Shown: positions 1-6,953 of the stretch, piece after piece
Numbering within the stretch: the stretch's first letter is position 1
Layout of the letters: each line of letters starts with the position of its first letter
NCBI RefSeq assembly: GCF_905196875.1
Contig: NZ_CAJJWO010000068.1
Location: forward strand, 1 to 27,202
Source of the DNA: an uncultured Parabacteroides sp.
Lineage (GTDB): Bacteria; Bacteroidota; Bacteroidia; Bacteroidales; Tannerellaceae
Direction: 5' to 3'
DNA length: 27,202 bases
Program-made: the position numbers and the translations under genes
Notes under the pieces: generated by a model
What the model saw: the letters and a program-made list of their open reading frames with translations, nothing else
Database searches by the model: none
What the model was told of the DNA's origin: nothing

Positions 1-66
1 CCAGGCGATCTTATACAAACGCCGTCGTTTCCTGCATCTTTCGTTGAAGCAGTCCGGCAGGAATAG
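1..66 (+). CDS. C-terminal fragment of an unidentified upstream gene
   Basis: Frame 1 is open from the left edge to a TAG at 64-66 and reads PGDLIQTPSFPASFVEAVRQE. The stop lies one base before the ATG of the next gene at 68, and the tail carries an AGGA at 58-61 that could serve as that gene's ribosome binding site. This tight coupling suggests a real upstream gene in the same operon. Only 21 residues are visible, so no family can be named. A competing reading is that frame 2, also open from the edge, is the coding frame and the next protein starts further upstream. Confidence 0.4.
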   Translation, partial: PGDLIQTPSFPASFVEAVRQE

Positions 67-67
67 G

Positions 68-526
68 ATGCAGGTGCTTGTTTATATGCTATGTATTGTC
101 TGTTTATTCTTTAGCTGTGGCATGAAAAAGACTGTGCGCCGGCAGGAAAACACCAACCGGAATGAATCGGTCAGAATAGACCATAATGACAGCTTGTTAT
201 TACAAAGCCATTCTGTTCTGAATGACTCCTTATCCTGGGAACTGAAGCAGGTCATTTTTCTTCCACCAGACAGTTCGGGCAGGCAACCCCTGCAAAGCCT
301 TACTGTTGCCCGCTTGCAACGCGTTAGCAACACTGCCGACAGCCTGACCTCTGTCTCCGCAACGCAACAATCTTATACCAGTCGGACAGTGGAACAAATA
401 CAAAAACAGGAAGTCCGCCATACAACTAACTACCGTATTCTGATCTTAGCCGTTGCAGGTATCTGTCTCTTTATCGGAGGGGTGATCTATATTAAAAGGA
501 AATTTATATTATCCGGAAAACTATGA
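68..526 (+). CDS. Small lipoprotein with C-terminal membrane helix (spanin-like topology)
   Basis: The 152-residue protein begins with a lipoprotein signal (MQVLVYMLCIVCLFFSC, lipobox FFSC, Cys17). A polar, Ser/Thr/Gln-rich middle of about 100 residues follows, then one strong membrane helix at about 123-142 and a basic tail (IKRKF). I chose the ATG at 68 over the in-frame TTG at 44 because it puts the lipobox at the normal distance from the start and has an AGGA upstream. A lipid-modified N-terminus plus a C-terminal transmembrane helix is the layout of unimolecular phage spanins, which connect the outer and inner membranes during lysis. That is a topology argument only; I recognise no family by sequence. 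It converges with the next gene, with two bases between the stops. The neighbouring upstream gene, outside the window, would show whether this is a phage or integrative-element remnant. Confidence 0.65.
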   Translation: MQVLVYMLCIVCLFFSCGMKKTVRRQENTNRNESVRIDHNDSLLLQSHSVLNDSLSWELKQVIFLPPDSSGRQPLQSLTVARLQRVSNTADSLTSVSATQQSYTSRTVEQIQKQEVRHTTNYRILILAVAGICLFIGGVIYIKRKFILSGKL

Positions 527-528
527 TG

Positions 529-1353
529 TCAGTGTAATTTTACATACCCTAGTTTCGTATATCGTATATTCCGGGATGTATAATGTTTGATCACCTTGGC
601 GGAACGGATATGTAGTTTTTCTCCGATCCGGTAAGCGTGATCGGCGTTGCTTAATTTGCCGCTTTCCAGACTGCGGTCGGTTGCGCGGATAGTAAAGAAG
701 AACAGATTGCCCGACTCGTCGGCCGCTATGATCTTCTGATCGACATAAAAGTGGGTGGTTCCCCGGATTATACAGGTTTTGTACGGATTGTCTTCCACCT
801 TGATCCGTTGGATGGTAAGATGGATCTCACTCAGTTTTTCATCGATCGTCCCAACAAAACGACTGATAGGCATTTTGTGTATCCTGGAAGTATTAAGATC
901 CTGATATACCCAGGAATAAGTGGCGGCTAATTCCTTGAAACGTCTTTCACTTTGAACACGGGCTTCGTATTTGATGGCAATCCAGGTTACATATTTAGGA
1001 TCGATGGCGGCTACTTCAAACAAGTGGTATCCGCGATATTTACCGAAAGATATGATATCGTCGGCGTTATGGGAAATAGAGTCGATACGCATTTTGATCG
1101 TTAGCCGTGCAAAAGAGTTGGCTACCGCTTTCATCGCTTTCTCGAGTGAGTTGATTGCATTGACATCCAATGTAGAAAGGAAAACATTCGGATGATATTC
1201 CGCAGCCGGGTGGTAGAACCAAAGCGTATAATAAGCGGTCTTTTCATTAGGCAAAAGAATATAGTATACGCCTTTATCCGCATTTCTTCCTTCGTTAAAC
1301 TCTGTCAGTTTATCCAGAACAAATTGTTCGATATAGTCTGAAATGTTACTCAT
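529..1353 (-). CDS. ExoX-C-like / DUF3820-type domain protein
   Basis: A 274-residue soluble protein with no signal peptide or membrane helix. The recognisable piece is FGKYRG at 103-108 followed by HLFEVAAIDPKYVTWIA at about 110-126. This matches the small domain found at the C-terminus of exodeoxyribonuclease X-like proteins and in DUF3820, where the FGKYKG-like motif precedes a D-P-x-Y-[LV]-x-W segment. The N-terminal 90 residues and the C-terminal part (about 166-274, beta-rich by appearance) are not recognised. No 3'-5' exonuclease catalytic motifs are visible, so a nuclease activity should not be assumed. The start is supported by a strong AGGAGG at 1361-1366, seven bases from the ATG, which is unusual in this phylum. 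A Nudix gene lies 78 bases upstream on the same strand, but a -7 box in the gap suggests separate transcription. Confidence 0.7.
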   Translation of the reverse strand: MSNISDYIEQFVLDKLTEFNEGRNADKGVYYILLPNEKTAYYTLWFYHPAAEYHPNVFLSTLDVNAINSLEKAMKAVANSFARLTIKMRIDSISHNADDIISFGKYRGYHLFEVAAIDPKYVTWIAIKYEARVQSERRFKELAATYSWVYQDLNTSRIHKMPISRFVGTIDEKLSEIHLTIQRIKVEDNPYKTCIIRGTTHFYVDQKIIAADESGNLFFFTIRATDRSLESGKLSNADHAYRIGEKLHIRSAKVIKHYTSRNIRYTKLGYVKLH

Positions 1354-1360
1354 AACTCAT

Positions 1361-1366
1361 CCTCCT
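1361..1366 (-). promoter_or_regulatory. Strong Shine-Dalgarno site, AGGAGG
   Basis: Read on the minus strand, AGGAGG sits seven bases upstream of the ATG ending at 1353. Bacteroidota start regions are usually A-rich and lack such a motif, as most genes here do, so this perfect anti-16S match stands out. It also fixes the start of the downstream gene. Confidence 0.6.
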
Positions 1367-1381
1367 CATATTCTTCCCTAA

Positions 1382-1389
1382 CAAATATA
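1382..1389 (-). promoter_or_regulatory. Bacteroidota -7 promoter box
   Basis: The minus strand reads TATATTTG here, a full match to the TAnnTTTG -7 consensus of the Bacteroidota primary sigma factor. It lies about 29 bases upstream of the ATG at 1353. A TTTG on the minus strand at 1414-1417 could be the -33 element, but its 24-base spacing is longer than the usual 19-21, so the -33 assignment is weak. Confidence 0.5.
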
Positions 1390-1431
1390 TGCAAAGAGGA
1401 TGAATTATCCTAGCAAAACGGTGATTAATCG

Positions 1432-1992
1432 CTAGATTAACCGGTTTTCCGCAACGTATTTCCAGAGGGCAGCGGCGTGGAGCGCTTGTTTGATCTGGTC
1501 TGTCTGAAGCAGTTCGATAACCTCGTTCTGCGAAAGAAGGTGTACGGTCAAATCTTCCGTTTCTTCGAGGTGTTGGTTGGTAATAGGTTCGACATCTGTT
1601 GCCAGATAACAATAAGTCAGATTGGTATGTGTGCTCGGATTGACGGATATGACCATATATTCGCTCCATTGGCCGCCTCCGAAGCCTGTTTCTTCCAACA
1701 ATTCCCGTTGAGCGGAAACGAGAGGTGAAGCGTCTGCTTTTTCGCATACTCCTGCGCATAACTCGAAGCTAGTCATGCCTAACCCGTGGCGATACTGGCG
1801 CACGAATACGAATTTCTTGTCTTTGGTGATGGCTATTGTGTTGACCCAGTCGGGATATTCATATACAAAATATTCAGGTATCCGGTTGCCGTTGGGAAGT
1901 TCTACACATTCGCAGCGGACGGTGCACCAGGGTTTGCGATGGAGGTAAGTACTTTCGAGTACTTTCCATTTTCTATCTTTAAAGTCTTCCAT
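1432..1992 (-). CDS. Nudix hydrolase (ADP-ribose pyrophosphatase-like)
   Basis: The 186-residue protein carries a Nudix box at 81-104, with G81, R96-E97, E100-E101 and G103-F104 (RELLEETGF). Nudix enzymes cleave nucleoside diphosphates linked to another moiety, using Mg2+ bound by the REUxEE glutamates. The upstream strands (FVYEYPDWVNTIAITKDKKFVFVRQYRHG) and the ELCAGVCEK segment resemble the ADP-ribose pyrophosphatase group, so hydrolysis of ADP-ribose or a nucleotide sugar is plausible but not proven. One oddity: the spacing from G81 to the RE pair is one residue longer than the canonical GX5EX7RE, and the expected first Glu is Asp87. The gene is divergent from sucC with 92 bases between starts. 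The protein is cytoplasmic, with no signal sequence. Confidence 0.85.
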   Translation of the reverse strand: MEDFKDRKWKVLESTYLHRKPWCTVRCECVELPNGNRIPEYFVYEYPDWVNTIAITKDKKFVFVRQYRHGLGMTSFELCAGVCEKADASPLVSAQRELLEETGFGGGQWSEYMVISVNPSTHTNLTYCYLATDVEPITNQHLEETEDLTVHLLSQNEVIELLQTDQIKQALHAAALWKYVAENRLI

Positions 1993-2084
1993 AATGTTCT
2001 TTGTATTATGTTTGTTTATTATTTGAACTAACGGCTATTCGGATTGTTTATTATATGAGTAGGTACCACTAAATTTATTATCCG

Positions 2085-3224
2085 ATGAAGATACACGAAT
2101 ATCAGGCGAAAAAGCTCTTTTCTGACTATGGAATTCCTGTCGAACGGCATATTTTATGCAGTACGCCGGATGAAGTCATGGCTGCCTTTAGCCAACTGGG
2201 AGAAGAAAAGGTTGCCATCAAGGCACAAGTACTGACCGGAGGCAGGGGCAAAGCCGGTGGTGTAAAACTGGCAGGTAATGCCGGAGAAGCCCTTCAATAT
2301 GCAGAAAATATTCTAGGCATGACGATCAAAGATTATCCCGTCACCCGGGTGATTGTCAGTGAAGCCGTGAATATCCATCTGGAATATTATATCAGTTTTG
2401 TGATCGACCGCAATTCCCGTTCAGTCGTTCTGATGATGAGTGCCGAAGGCGGTATGGATATAGAAGATGTCGCTCGCCGCGCCCCTGAAAAGATATTCCA
2501 TTTCCGGATCGATCCGATGATCGGAATACCGGATTATCTGGCCCGGCGTTATGCTTTTACTTTGTTCGATAAGTTGTCGCAGGTGAACCAACTGGCTGGG
2601 ATCATACAAAATATGTATCGTCTTTTTATCGGGAAAGATGCTTCCCTGGTGGAGATAAACCCGCTGGTAATGACCCGTGAAGGAGTCTTGATCGCCATCG
2701 ATGCCAAGATGACTTTCGATGATAATGCGTTATATCGCCAACCTGGCGTATTGTCTCTTTTCGAACCAACGGAGGAAGAAAAGATAGAAGTCAGGGCGAA
2801 AGAAAATGGTTTCAGTTATGTGCATATGGGTGGTGAGATCGGCTGTATGGTGAACGGTGCCGGTTTGGCAATGGCGACAATGGATATGATTAAGCTTTAT
2901 GGTGGCGATCCGGCCAATTTCCTTGATATCGGAGGAAGTTCTAATCCTGAAAAGGTGATTGAAGCCATGAAGTTGTTGTTGAAAGATCCCAACGTAAAAG
3001 TGGTATTGATCAATATATTCGGGGGAATAACCCGTTGCGATGATGTTGCTTACGGTTTACTGAAAGCTTTCGAACAGATAGAGAATGATATTCCCGTTAT
3101 TGTCCGCCTGACCGGAACTAACGAAAAGGAAGGGCGCGACTTGTTGCGCAATACGCGTTTTAAAGTGGCCGAGACAATGGGTGAAGCGACCTTGTTGGCC
3201 GTAGAGTTATCAAAAAAACAGTAA
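2085..3224 (+). CDS. sucC: Succinyl-CoA synthetase, beta subunit
   Basis: Together with SucD this enzyme interconverts succinyl-CoA and succinate with substrate-level nucleoside diphosphate phosphorylation. In Bacteroidales this feeds the succinate/propionate branch. The 379-residue length is close to the 388 of the E. coli subunit. The N-terminus (MKIHEYQAKKLF) is family-typical. The ATP-grasp domain shows the GGRGKAGG loop at 52-59, and the C-terminal ligase domain contains the NIFGGITRCD segment at about 310. Nothing key appears missing. The stop is 15 bases before sucD, so the two are co-transcribed. ATP versus GTP preference cannot be read from sequence with confidence. No clear promoter was identified: a TATGTTTG at 2007-2014 fits a -7 box but leaves a 70-base leader. 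Confidence 0.95.
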   Translation: MKIHEYQAKKLFSDYGIPVERHILCSTPDEVMAAFSQLGEEKVAIKAQVLTGGRGKAGGVKLAGNAGEALQYAENILGMTIKDYPVTRVIVSEAVNIHLEYYISFVIDRNSRSVVLMMSAEGGMDIEDVARRAPEKIFHFRIDPMIGIPDYLARRYAFTLFDKLSQVNQLAGIIQNMYRLFIGKDASLVEINPLVMTREGVLIAIDAKMTFDDNALYRQPGVLSLFEPTEEEKIEVRAKENGFSYVHMGGEIGCMVNGAGLAMATMDMIKLYGGDPANFLDIGGSSNPEKVIEAMKLLLKDPNVKVVLINIFGGITRCDDVAYGLLKAFEQIENDIPVIVRLTGTNEKEGRDLLRNTRFKVAETMGEATLLAVELSKKQ

Positions 3225-3239
3225 GAAAGGATAGTCATC

Positions 3240-4103
3240 ATGAGCATACTTATTAATAAATCAACCCGCTTGATCGTGCAGGGTATTACCGGGCGCGACG
3301 GCCTTTTCCATGCGCTGAAAATGAAAGAATACGGAACGAATGTGGTAGGAGGGACTTCACCGGGTAAAGGTGGAACCGAGATAGAACATATTCCGGTATT
3401 CAATACGATGTATGATGCCGTACAGCAAACGCAGGCAAACACATCTATTATATTTGTTCCCGCCCGTTTTGCTGCCGATGCGATCATGGAGGCTGCCGAT
3501 GCAGGTATAGAATTAATTATTTGTATCACAGAAGGAATACCGACGATAGATGTGATCAGAGCCTATCGGTTCGTGCAGATGAAAGGGGCGAAATTGATCG
3601 GACCGAATTGTCCCGGTCTGATCTCGCCGGGAGAGAGCCTTGTCGGCATTCTTCCCGGAAAAGTGTTTATGAAAGGACATACAGGCGTGTTAAGTAGAAG
3701 CGGAACACTCACTTATGAAGTAGTTTATCATCTTACTGCCAATGGAATGGGACAATCTACAGCCGTAGGAATGGGGGGCGATCCCGTCGTGGGACTTTAC
3801 TTCCGCGAATTACTGGAAATGTTTGAAAATGACCCTGATACGCATTCGATCGTGATGATCGGCGAGATAGGTGGCAATGCGGAAGAACTGGCGGCAGAAT
3901 ATATCCGCAAGCATGTGACCAAGCCTGTCGTCGGATTCATAGCCGGACAATCTGCCCCGCCGGGTAAACAAATGGGACATGCCGGAGCAATTATCTCCGG
4001 AGGAACCGGCACAGCCGTTGAAAAAATACGGGCGATGGAAGAAGCAGGCATACGAGTTGCCAGCGAACCATCTGAAATACCGGAGCTTTTAAGTAATAAA
4101 TAG
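3240..4103 (+). CDS. sucD: Succinyl-CoA synthetase, alpha subunit
   Basis: The 287-residue alpha subunit binds CoA in its N-terminal Rossmann-like domain (QGITGRDG at 14-21) and carries the phosphohistidine intermediate. That residue is His247 in GHAGAIISGG (246-255), which matches the active-site histidine context of E. coli SucD. The GPNCPGLISPGES segment (121-133) and SRSGTLTYE (152-160) are also typical. The length is normal and the start follows sucC by 15 bases. There is no evident hairpin terminator in the 41 bases before the next gene, but that gap contains a -7 box, so the SGNH/MBOAT run can be transcribed on its own. Confidence 0.96.
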   Translation: MSILINKSTRLIVQGITGRDGLFHALKMKEYGTNVVGGTSPGKGGTEIEHIPVFNTMYDAVQQTQANTSIIFVPARFAADAIMEAADAGIELIICITEGIPTIDVIRAYRFVQMKGAKLIGPNCPGLISPGESLVGILPGKVFMKGHTGVLSRSGTLTYEVVYHLTANGMGQSTAVGMGGDPVVGLYFRELLEMFENDPDTHSIVMIGEIGGNAEELAAEYIRKHVTKPVVGFIAGQSAPPGKQMGHAGAIISGGTGTAVEKIRAMEEAGIRVASEPSEIPELLSNK

Positions 4104-4115
4104 CAACTTTATCCC

Positions 4116-4123
4116 TATCTTTG
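4116..4123 (+). promoter_or_regulatory. Bacteroidota -7 promoter box for the SGNH/MBOAT run
   Basis: TATCTTTG matches the TAnnTTTG consensus exactly and lies 21 bases before the ATG at 4145, giving a very short leader. No TTTG is present at the normal -33 distance, so this would be a -7-driven or weaker promoter. It is the only promoter-like element found before the four-gene run. Confidence 0.5.
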
Positions 4124-4144
4124 CACCTTCGTAAGAATGAGTAA

Positions 4145-5593
4145 ATGAATAGAGATGATAATTTCGGCAGATTGCTGGCGTTGCTATTAATCACGCTATG
4201 TATCTGTCTGGGGCTATATTATCTGCCGGACCAGTTGTTCGGACAGAAAATAAAAAAGGTTGACTTACTTTCGGATTTACGGGTAAAGACGCAATCACTA
4301 TCAATGGATTCACTGCGTAAGCAGCTTGAACAGCCGGATACGTTGCAAATAGACTCGGTTGCTTTGCGTGATTCGATTATCCGTTCTACGGGGATCGATT
4401 CGGCGGCACTGGCTTTGCGCGATTCATTGTACAATGTGATGTATTCCGTTCAGGGAGCCGATTCGCTCGGTACGCATATCGAAGATTATTCGGTCGGGCA
4501 TATCGGGTTGAAGCGTTTCTTTGCCGCACTCAAAAAGGGTAAGGAACTAAAACGTCCGGTTCGCGTTGCCTTTCTAGGCGACTCGTTTATCGAAGGGGAT
4601 ATTGTCGTTGCAGACCTGCGTTCGGCTTTGCAGAAAGAGTTTGGCGGCCGTGGAGTCGGTTTCGTTCCGATTGCATCAGTAGCCTCGCAATTTCGTCCGA
4701 CTGTCGAACAACACTCGGAGGGATGGCATACCTGGTCGATGCTGACCGATCGTGAACACGGCTATACGCTTTCGGGCATGATGTTCGAACCGAAGGGAGA
4801 AAAGGCTTCGGTTTCTGTTAAGACAACGAACCGTTATCCGGAGTTGCAGACTGTCTCTTCCCTGAAATTCCTGTATGAACAAAATACGGCAACCCGCATG
4901 AAACTGCTTTGTAACGGTGAACCCGATACAATCAGCGAACTGTTGCCGGCAACGACTGAAATAACCCAGTACGAAAAGAAAGGAACATTTACCGAAGCCT
5001 CGTTCTCGTTTACAGAGACGGATGGTTTCCGGGCATTAGGTGTTGCGATGGAAGATAATTCGGGGATTGTGGTAGACAATTATTCTTTACGGGGTAATTC
5101 CGGAATAATTCTTGCCCGTCTGGACAGTGCCCGCTGCCGGAGTCTGAGTAAGGTGCGGCCGTATGATCTGATCATTCTTCAATATGGTTTGAATGTAGTG
5201 AGCGACAGTGTCTTGCATTACGGATGGTATAATAGCCGTATGACGGAGGCCGTTCGGCGTGTTCAGGTTTGTTTCCCGGAAGCAGATATATTGCTGCTCG
5301 GCGTTTCCGACCGCAGCCATCAGGAGGACGGCGTATTTGAAACCATGCCTGCCGTATTGGCTTTACTTCATACACAGAGACAGATTGCCCGTAAGACCGG
5401 TATCCCGTTCTGGAATACATTCGGGGGAATGGGCGGAGAAAACAGTATGGTTCGTTTCGTCGAAAATAACTGGGCGAGCAAGGATTATACACACCTCAGT
5501 TTCCGCGGAGGGCGCGAAATCGCTACGGCGTTATTAAAAGCATTATTGTTAGAAAAGGAGTTTTATGATGAAGCAGACAAAGTGGTTAATTAA
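4145..5593 (+). CDS. Membrane-anchored SGNH/GDSL esterase-like protein 1
   Basis: A 482-residue protein with a short cytoplasmic N-terminus and an uncleaved-looking membrane anchor at about 8-27. A Ser/Asp-rich linker (about 40-115) follows, then an SGNH domain. The catalytic blocks are visible: GDS at 145-147 (nucleophile Ser147), GLN at 348-350 in place of the usual GxN asparagine block, and DYTH at 447-450 giving the Asp/His pair. The catalytic domain should therefore lie in the periplasm and be active. The family covers esterases and acyltransferases that add or remove O-acetyl groups on glycans. The linker contains a partial repeat, with VALRDS and LALRDS 17 residues apart. It overlaps the next gene, also SGNH, by 29 bases, and an MBOAT gene follows, so a role in transferring acyl groups to an envelope polymer is the best inference. 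The substrate is unknown. Confidence 0.85.
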   Translation: MNRDDNFGRLLALLLITLCICLGLYYLPDQLFGQKIKKVDLLSDLRVKTQSLSMDSLRKQLEQPDTLQIDSVALRDSIIRSTGIDSAALALRDSLYNVMYSVQGADSLGTHIEDYSVGHIGLKRFFAALKKGKELKRPVRVAFLGDSFIEGDIVVADLRSALQKEFGGRGVGFVPIASVASQFRPTVEQHSEGWHTWSMLTDREHGYTLSGMMFEPKGEKASVSVKTTNRYPELQTVSSLKFLYEQNTATRMKLLCNGEPDTISELLPATTEITQYEKKGTFTEASFSFTETDGFRALGVAMEDNSGIVVDNYSLRGNSGIILARLDSARCRSLSKVRPYDLIILQYGLNVVSDSVLHYGWYNSRMTEAVRRVQVCFPEADILLLGVSDRSHQEDGVFETMPAVLALLHTQRQIARKTGIPFWNTFGGMGGENSMVRFVENNWASKDYTHLSFRGGREIATALLKALLLEKEFYDEADKVVN

Positions 5594-6953
5594 CTTGTCG
5601 GTCTTAATGGTGCTGATTGCGATCACCATAGGGACGACGAACCTTTCGCCTGCCCGTTCGTCTGTTCGGGATACAGGAATGGTTTTGCAGGATACACTGG
5701 CCGCACCGGACACTGTTGCATTGCCTTCTGCCTCTTATAAGATAGGTGTTGCCGTCGATTCTATCCTGCTGCCTGCATCGGATAGCGTAAATGAATATGC
5801 TCCTTTAATGGATTTCTTCGCCGCGCTCGATTCATTACGTGCCGGAAAAGATACAGTCGTCACAATAGTTCAGTTGGGCGATTCACATATCCAGGCCGGG
5901 CATTATAGCGGACGTATGATGCGTCTTTTACAGCAACAGTTCGGAAATGCAGGACGTGGTTGGGTGGCTCCTTTTAAATTAAGCAAGACCAATGAACCGG
6001 ACGATTATTTTATTTCGTCTGTTGCCAAAGAATGGGTTGCCGGACGTTGTATACAGAATAACAGGAAGGCTCCGATCGGGCCCGGTGGAATCGGTATCCA
6101 GTCCGTATCGCCTTCTATCAACTTCGATATCAGTATGGCTCCGAACAATGGGGCCGGATACTCTTTTAACCAGGCGGTCATTTACCGGGGAGAGAAGTCT
6201 ATGCCGATGCTTCCTGCCGGTAAATTGAAAGATTCGGTCAGGACGACATTAAGCACAACTTCCTGCGCACCGGGTGTTGTGGCCGACACTTTCCGTATCT
6301 CTTGCCTGGCGGATACATTGCAGTTACACAGTACCCGCCGGAAACAAGGGACGGATAATCTGTTGCCTGCCTCTTCTTTTAAGAATGTGTATTACGGTTT
6401 CAATCTGACCAATGGTCAACCGGGTATATTATATCATTCAGTAGGAGTGAACGGAGCCATGTTTGTTAATTATACAGACGAAAATTATGTCCGTCAACTG
6501 GCTTTATTGAACCCATCGTTATTGATCATATCGCTGGGAACGAACGAGACGTTCGGCAGGCGCTTTACCCGTAATGAGTTCGCCGGACAGATCGAAGACT
6601 TTATCTCTTTGGTAAAAAAACAGATGCCACATACAGCTATCCTGCTTACTACGCCGCCCGAATGCTATAAACGGGTAACTGTAAACAAGAAACGAACGTA
6701 TGTGCGCAATGAAAATACAGAACGCGCGGCAAAAGCTATTATAGAAGTAGCCCGTCGTGAAGGTCTTGCCTGTTGGGACTTATTTGCTGCCACAGGCGGA
6801 AAAACTTCGAGTTCCAAATGGCATAAGGCCGGACTGATGGGGCGCGACCGTGTTCATTTTACTAAAGAAGGCTATCAGGAGCAGGGACTTTTATTGTATC
6901 GCGCCCTGATGCAAACATATAATCGATATATAACAGGCAACGATGTTCGATAA
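5565..6953 (+). CDS. Membrane-anchored SGNH/GDSL esterase-like protein 2
   Basis: A 462-residue protein with an N-terminal membrane anchor or signal at about 7-25 and an SGNH domain beginning near residue 98. The catalytic blocks are GDSH at 105-108 (Ser107), GTN at 325-327 and DRVH at 428-431, so Ser, Asn and Asp/His are all intact. The overall plan matches the preceding protein but the sequences are clearly diverged; these are two different paralogues, not a recent duplication. Two start codons lie in frame, at 5565 and 5568. An AGGAG at 5556-5560 gives four- and seven-base spacing respectively, so the second ATG may be the true start. The gene overlaps its upstream neighbour by 29 bases and the MBOAT gene by 11, which indicates translational coupling and probably fixed stoichiometry. 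Confidence 0.86.
   Translation: MMKQTKWLINLSVLMVLIAITIGTTNLSPARSSVRDTGMVLQDTLAAPDTVALPSASYKIGVAVDSILLPASDSVNEYAPLMDFFAALDSLRAGKDTVVTIVQLGDSHIQAGHYSGRMMRLLQQQFGNAGRGWVAPFKLSKTNEPDDYFISSVAKEWVAGRCIQNNRKAPIGPGGIGIQSVSPSINFDISMAPNNGAGYSFNQAVIYRGEKSMPMLPAGKLKDSVRTTLSTTSCAPGVVADTFRISCLADTLQLHSTRRKQGTDNLLPASSFKNVYYGFNLTNGQPGILYHSVGVNGAMFVNYTDENYVRQLALLNPSLLIISLGTNETFGRRFTRNEFAGQIEDFISLVKKQMPHTAILLTTPPECYKRVTVNKKRTYVRNENTERAAKAIIEVARREGLACWDLFAATGGKTSSSKWHKAGLMGRDRVHFTKEGYQEQGLLLYRALMQTYNRYITGNDVR

Noticed and set aside
44..67. Alternative TTG start eight codons upstream of the first lipoprotein
   Set aside because: It would push the lipobox to Cys25 behind a polar stretch, whereas the ATG at 68 gives a normal signal peptide and has an AGGA upstream.
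1346..1759. 137-residue minus-strand open frame overlapping the Nudix gene
   Set aside because: Arginine-rich composition in an alternative frame of a clear Nudix enzyme. It is a shadow.
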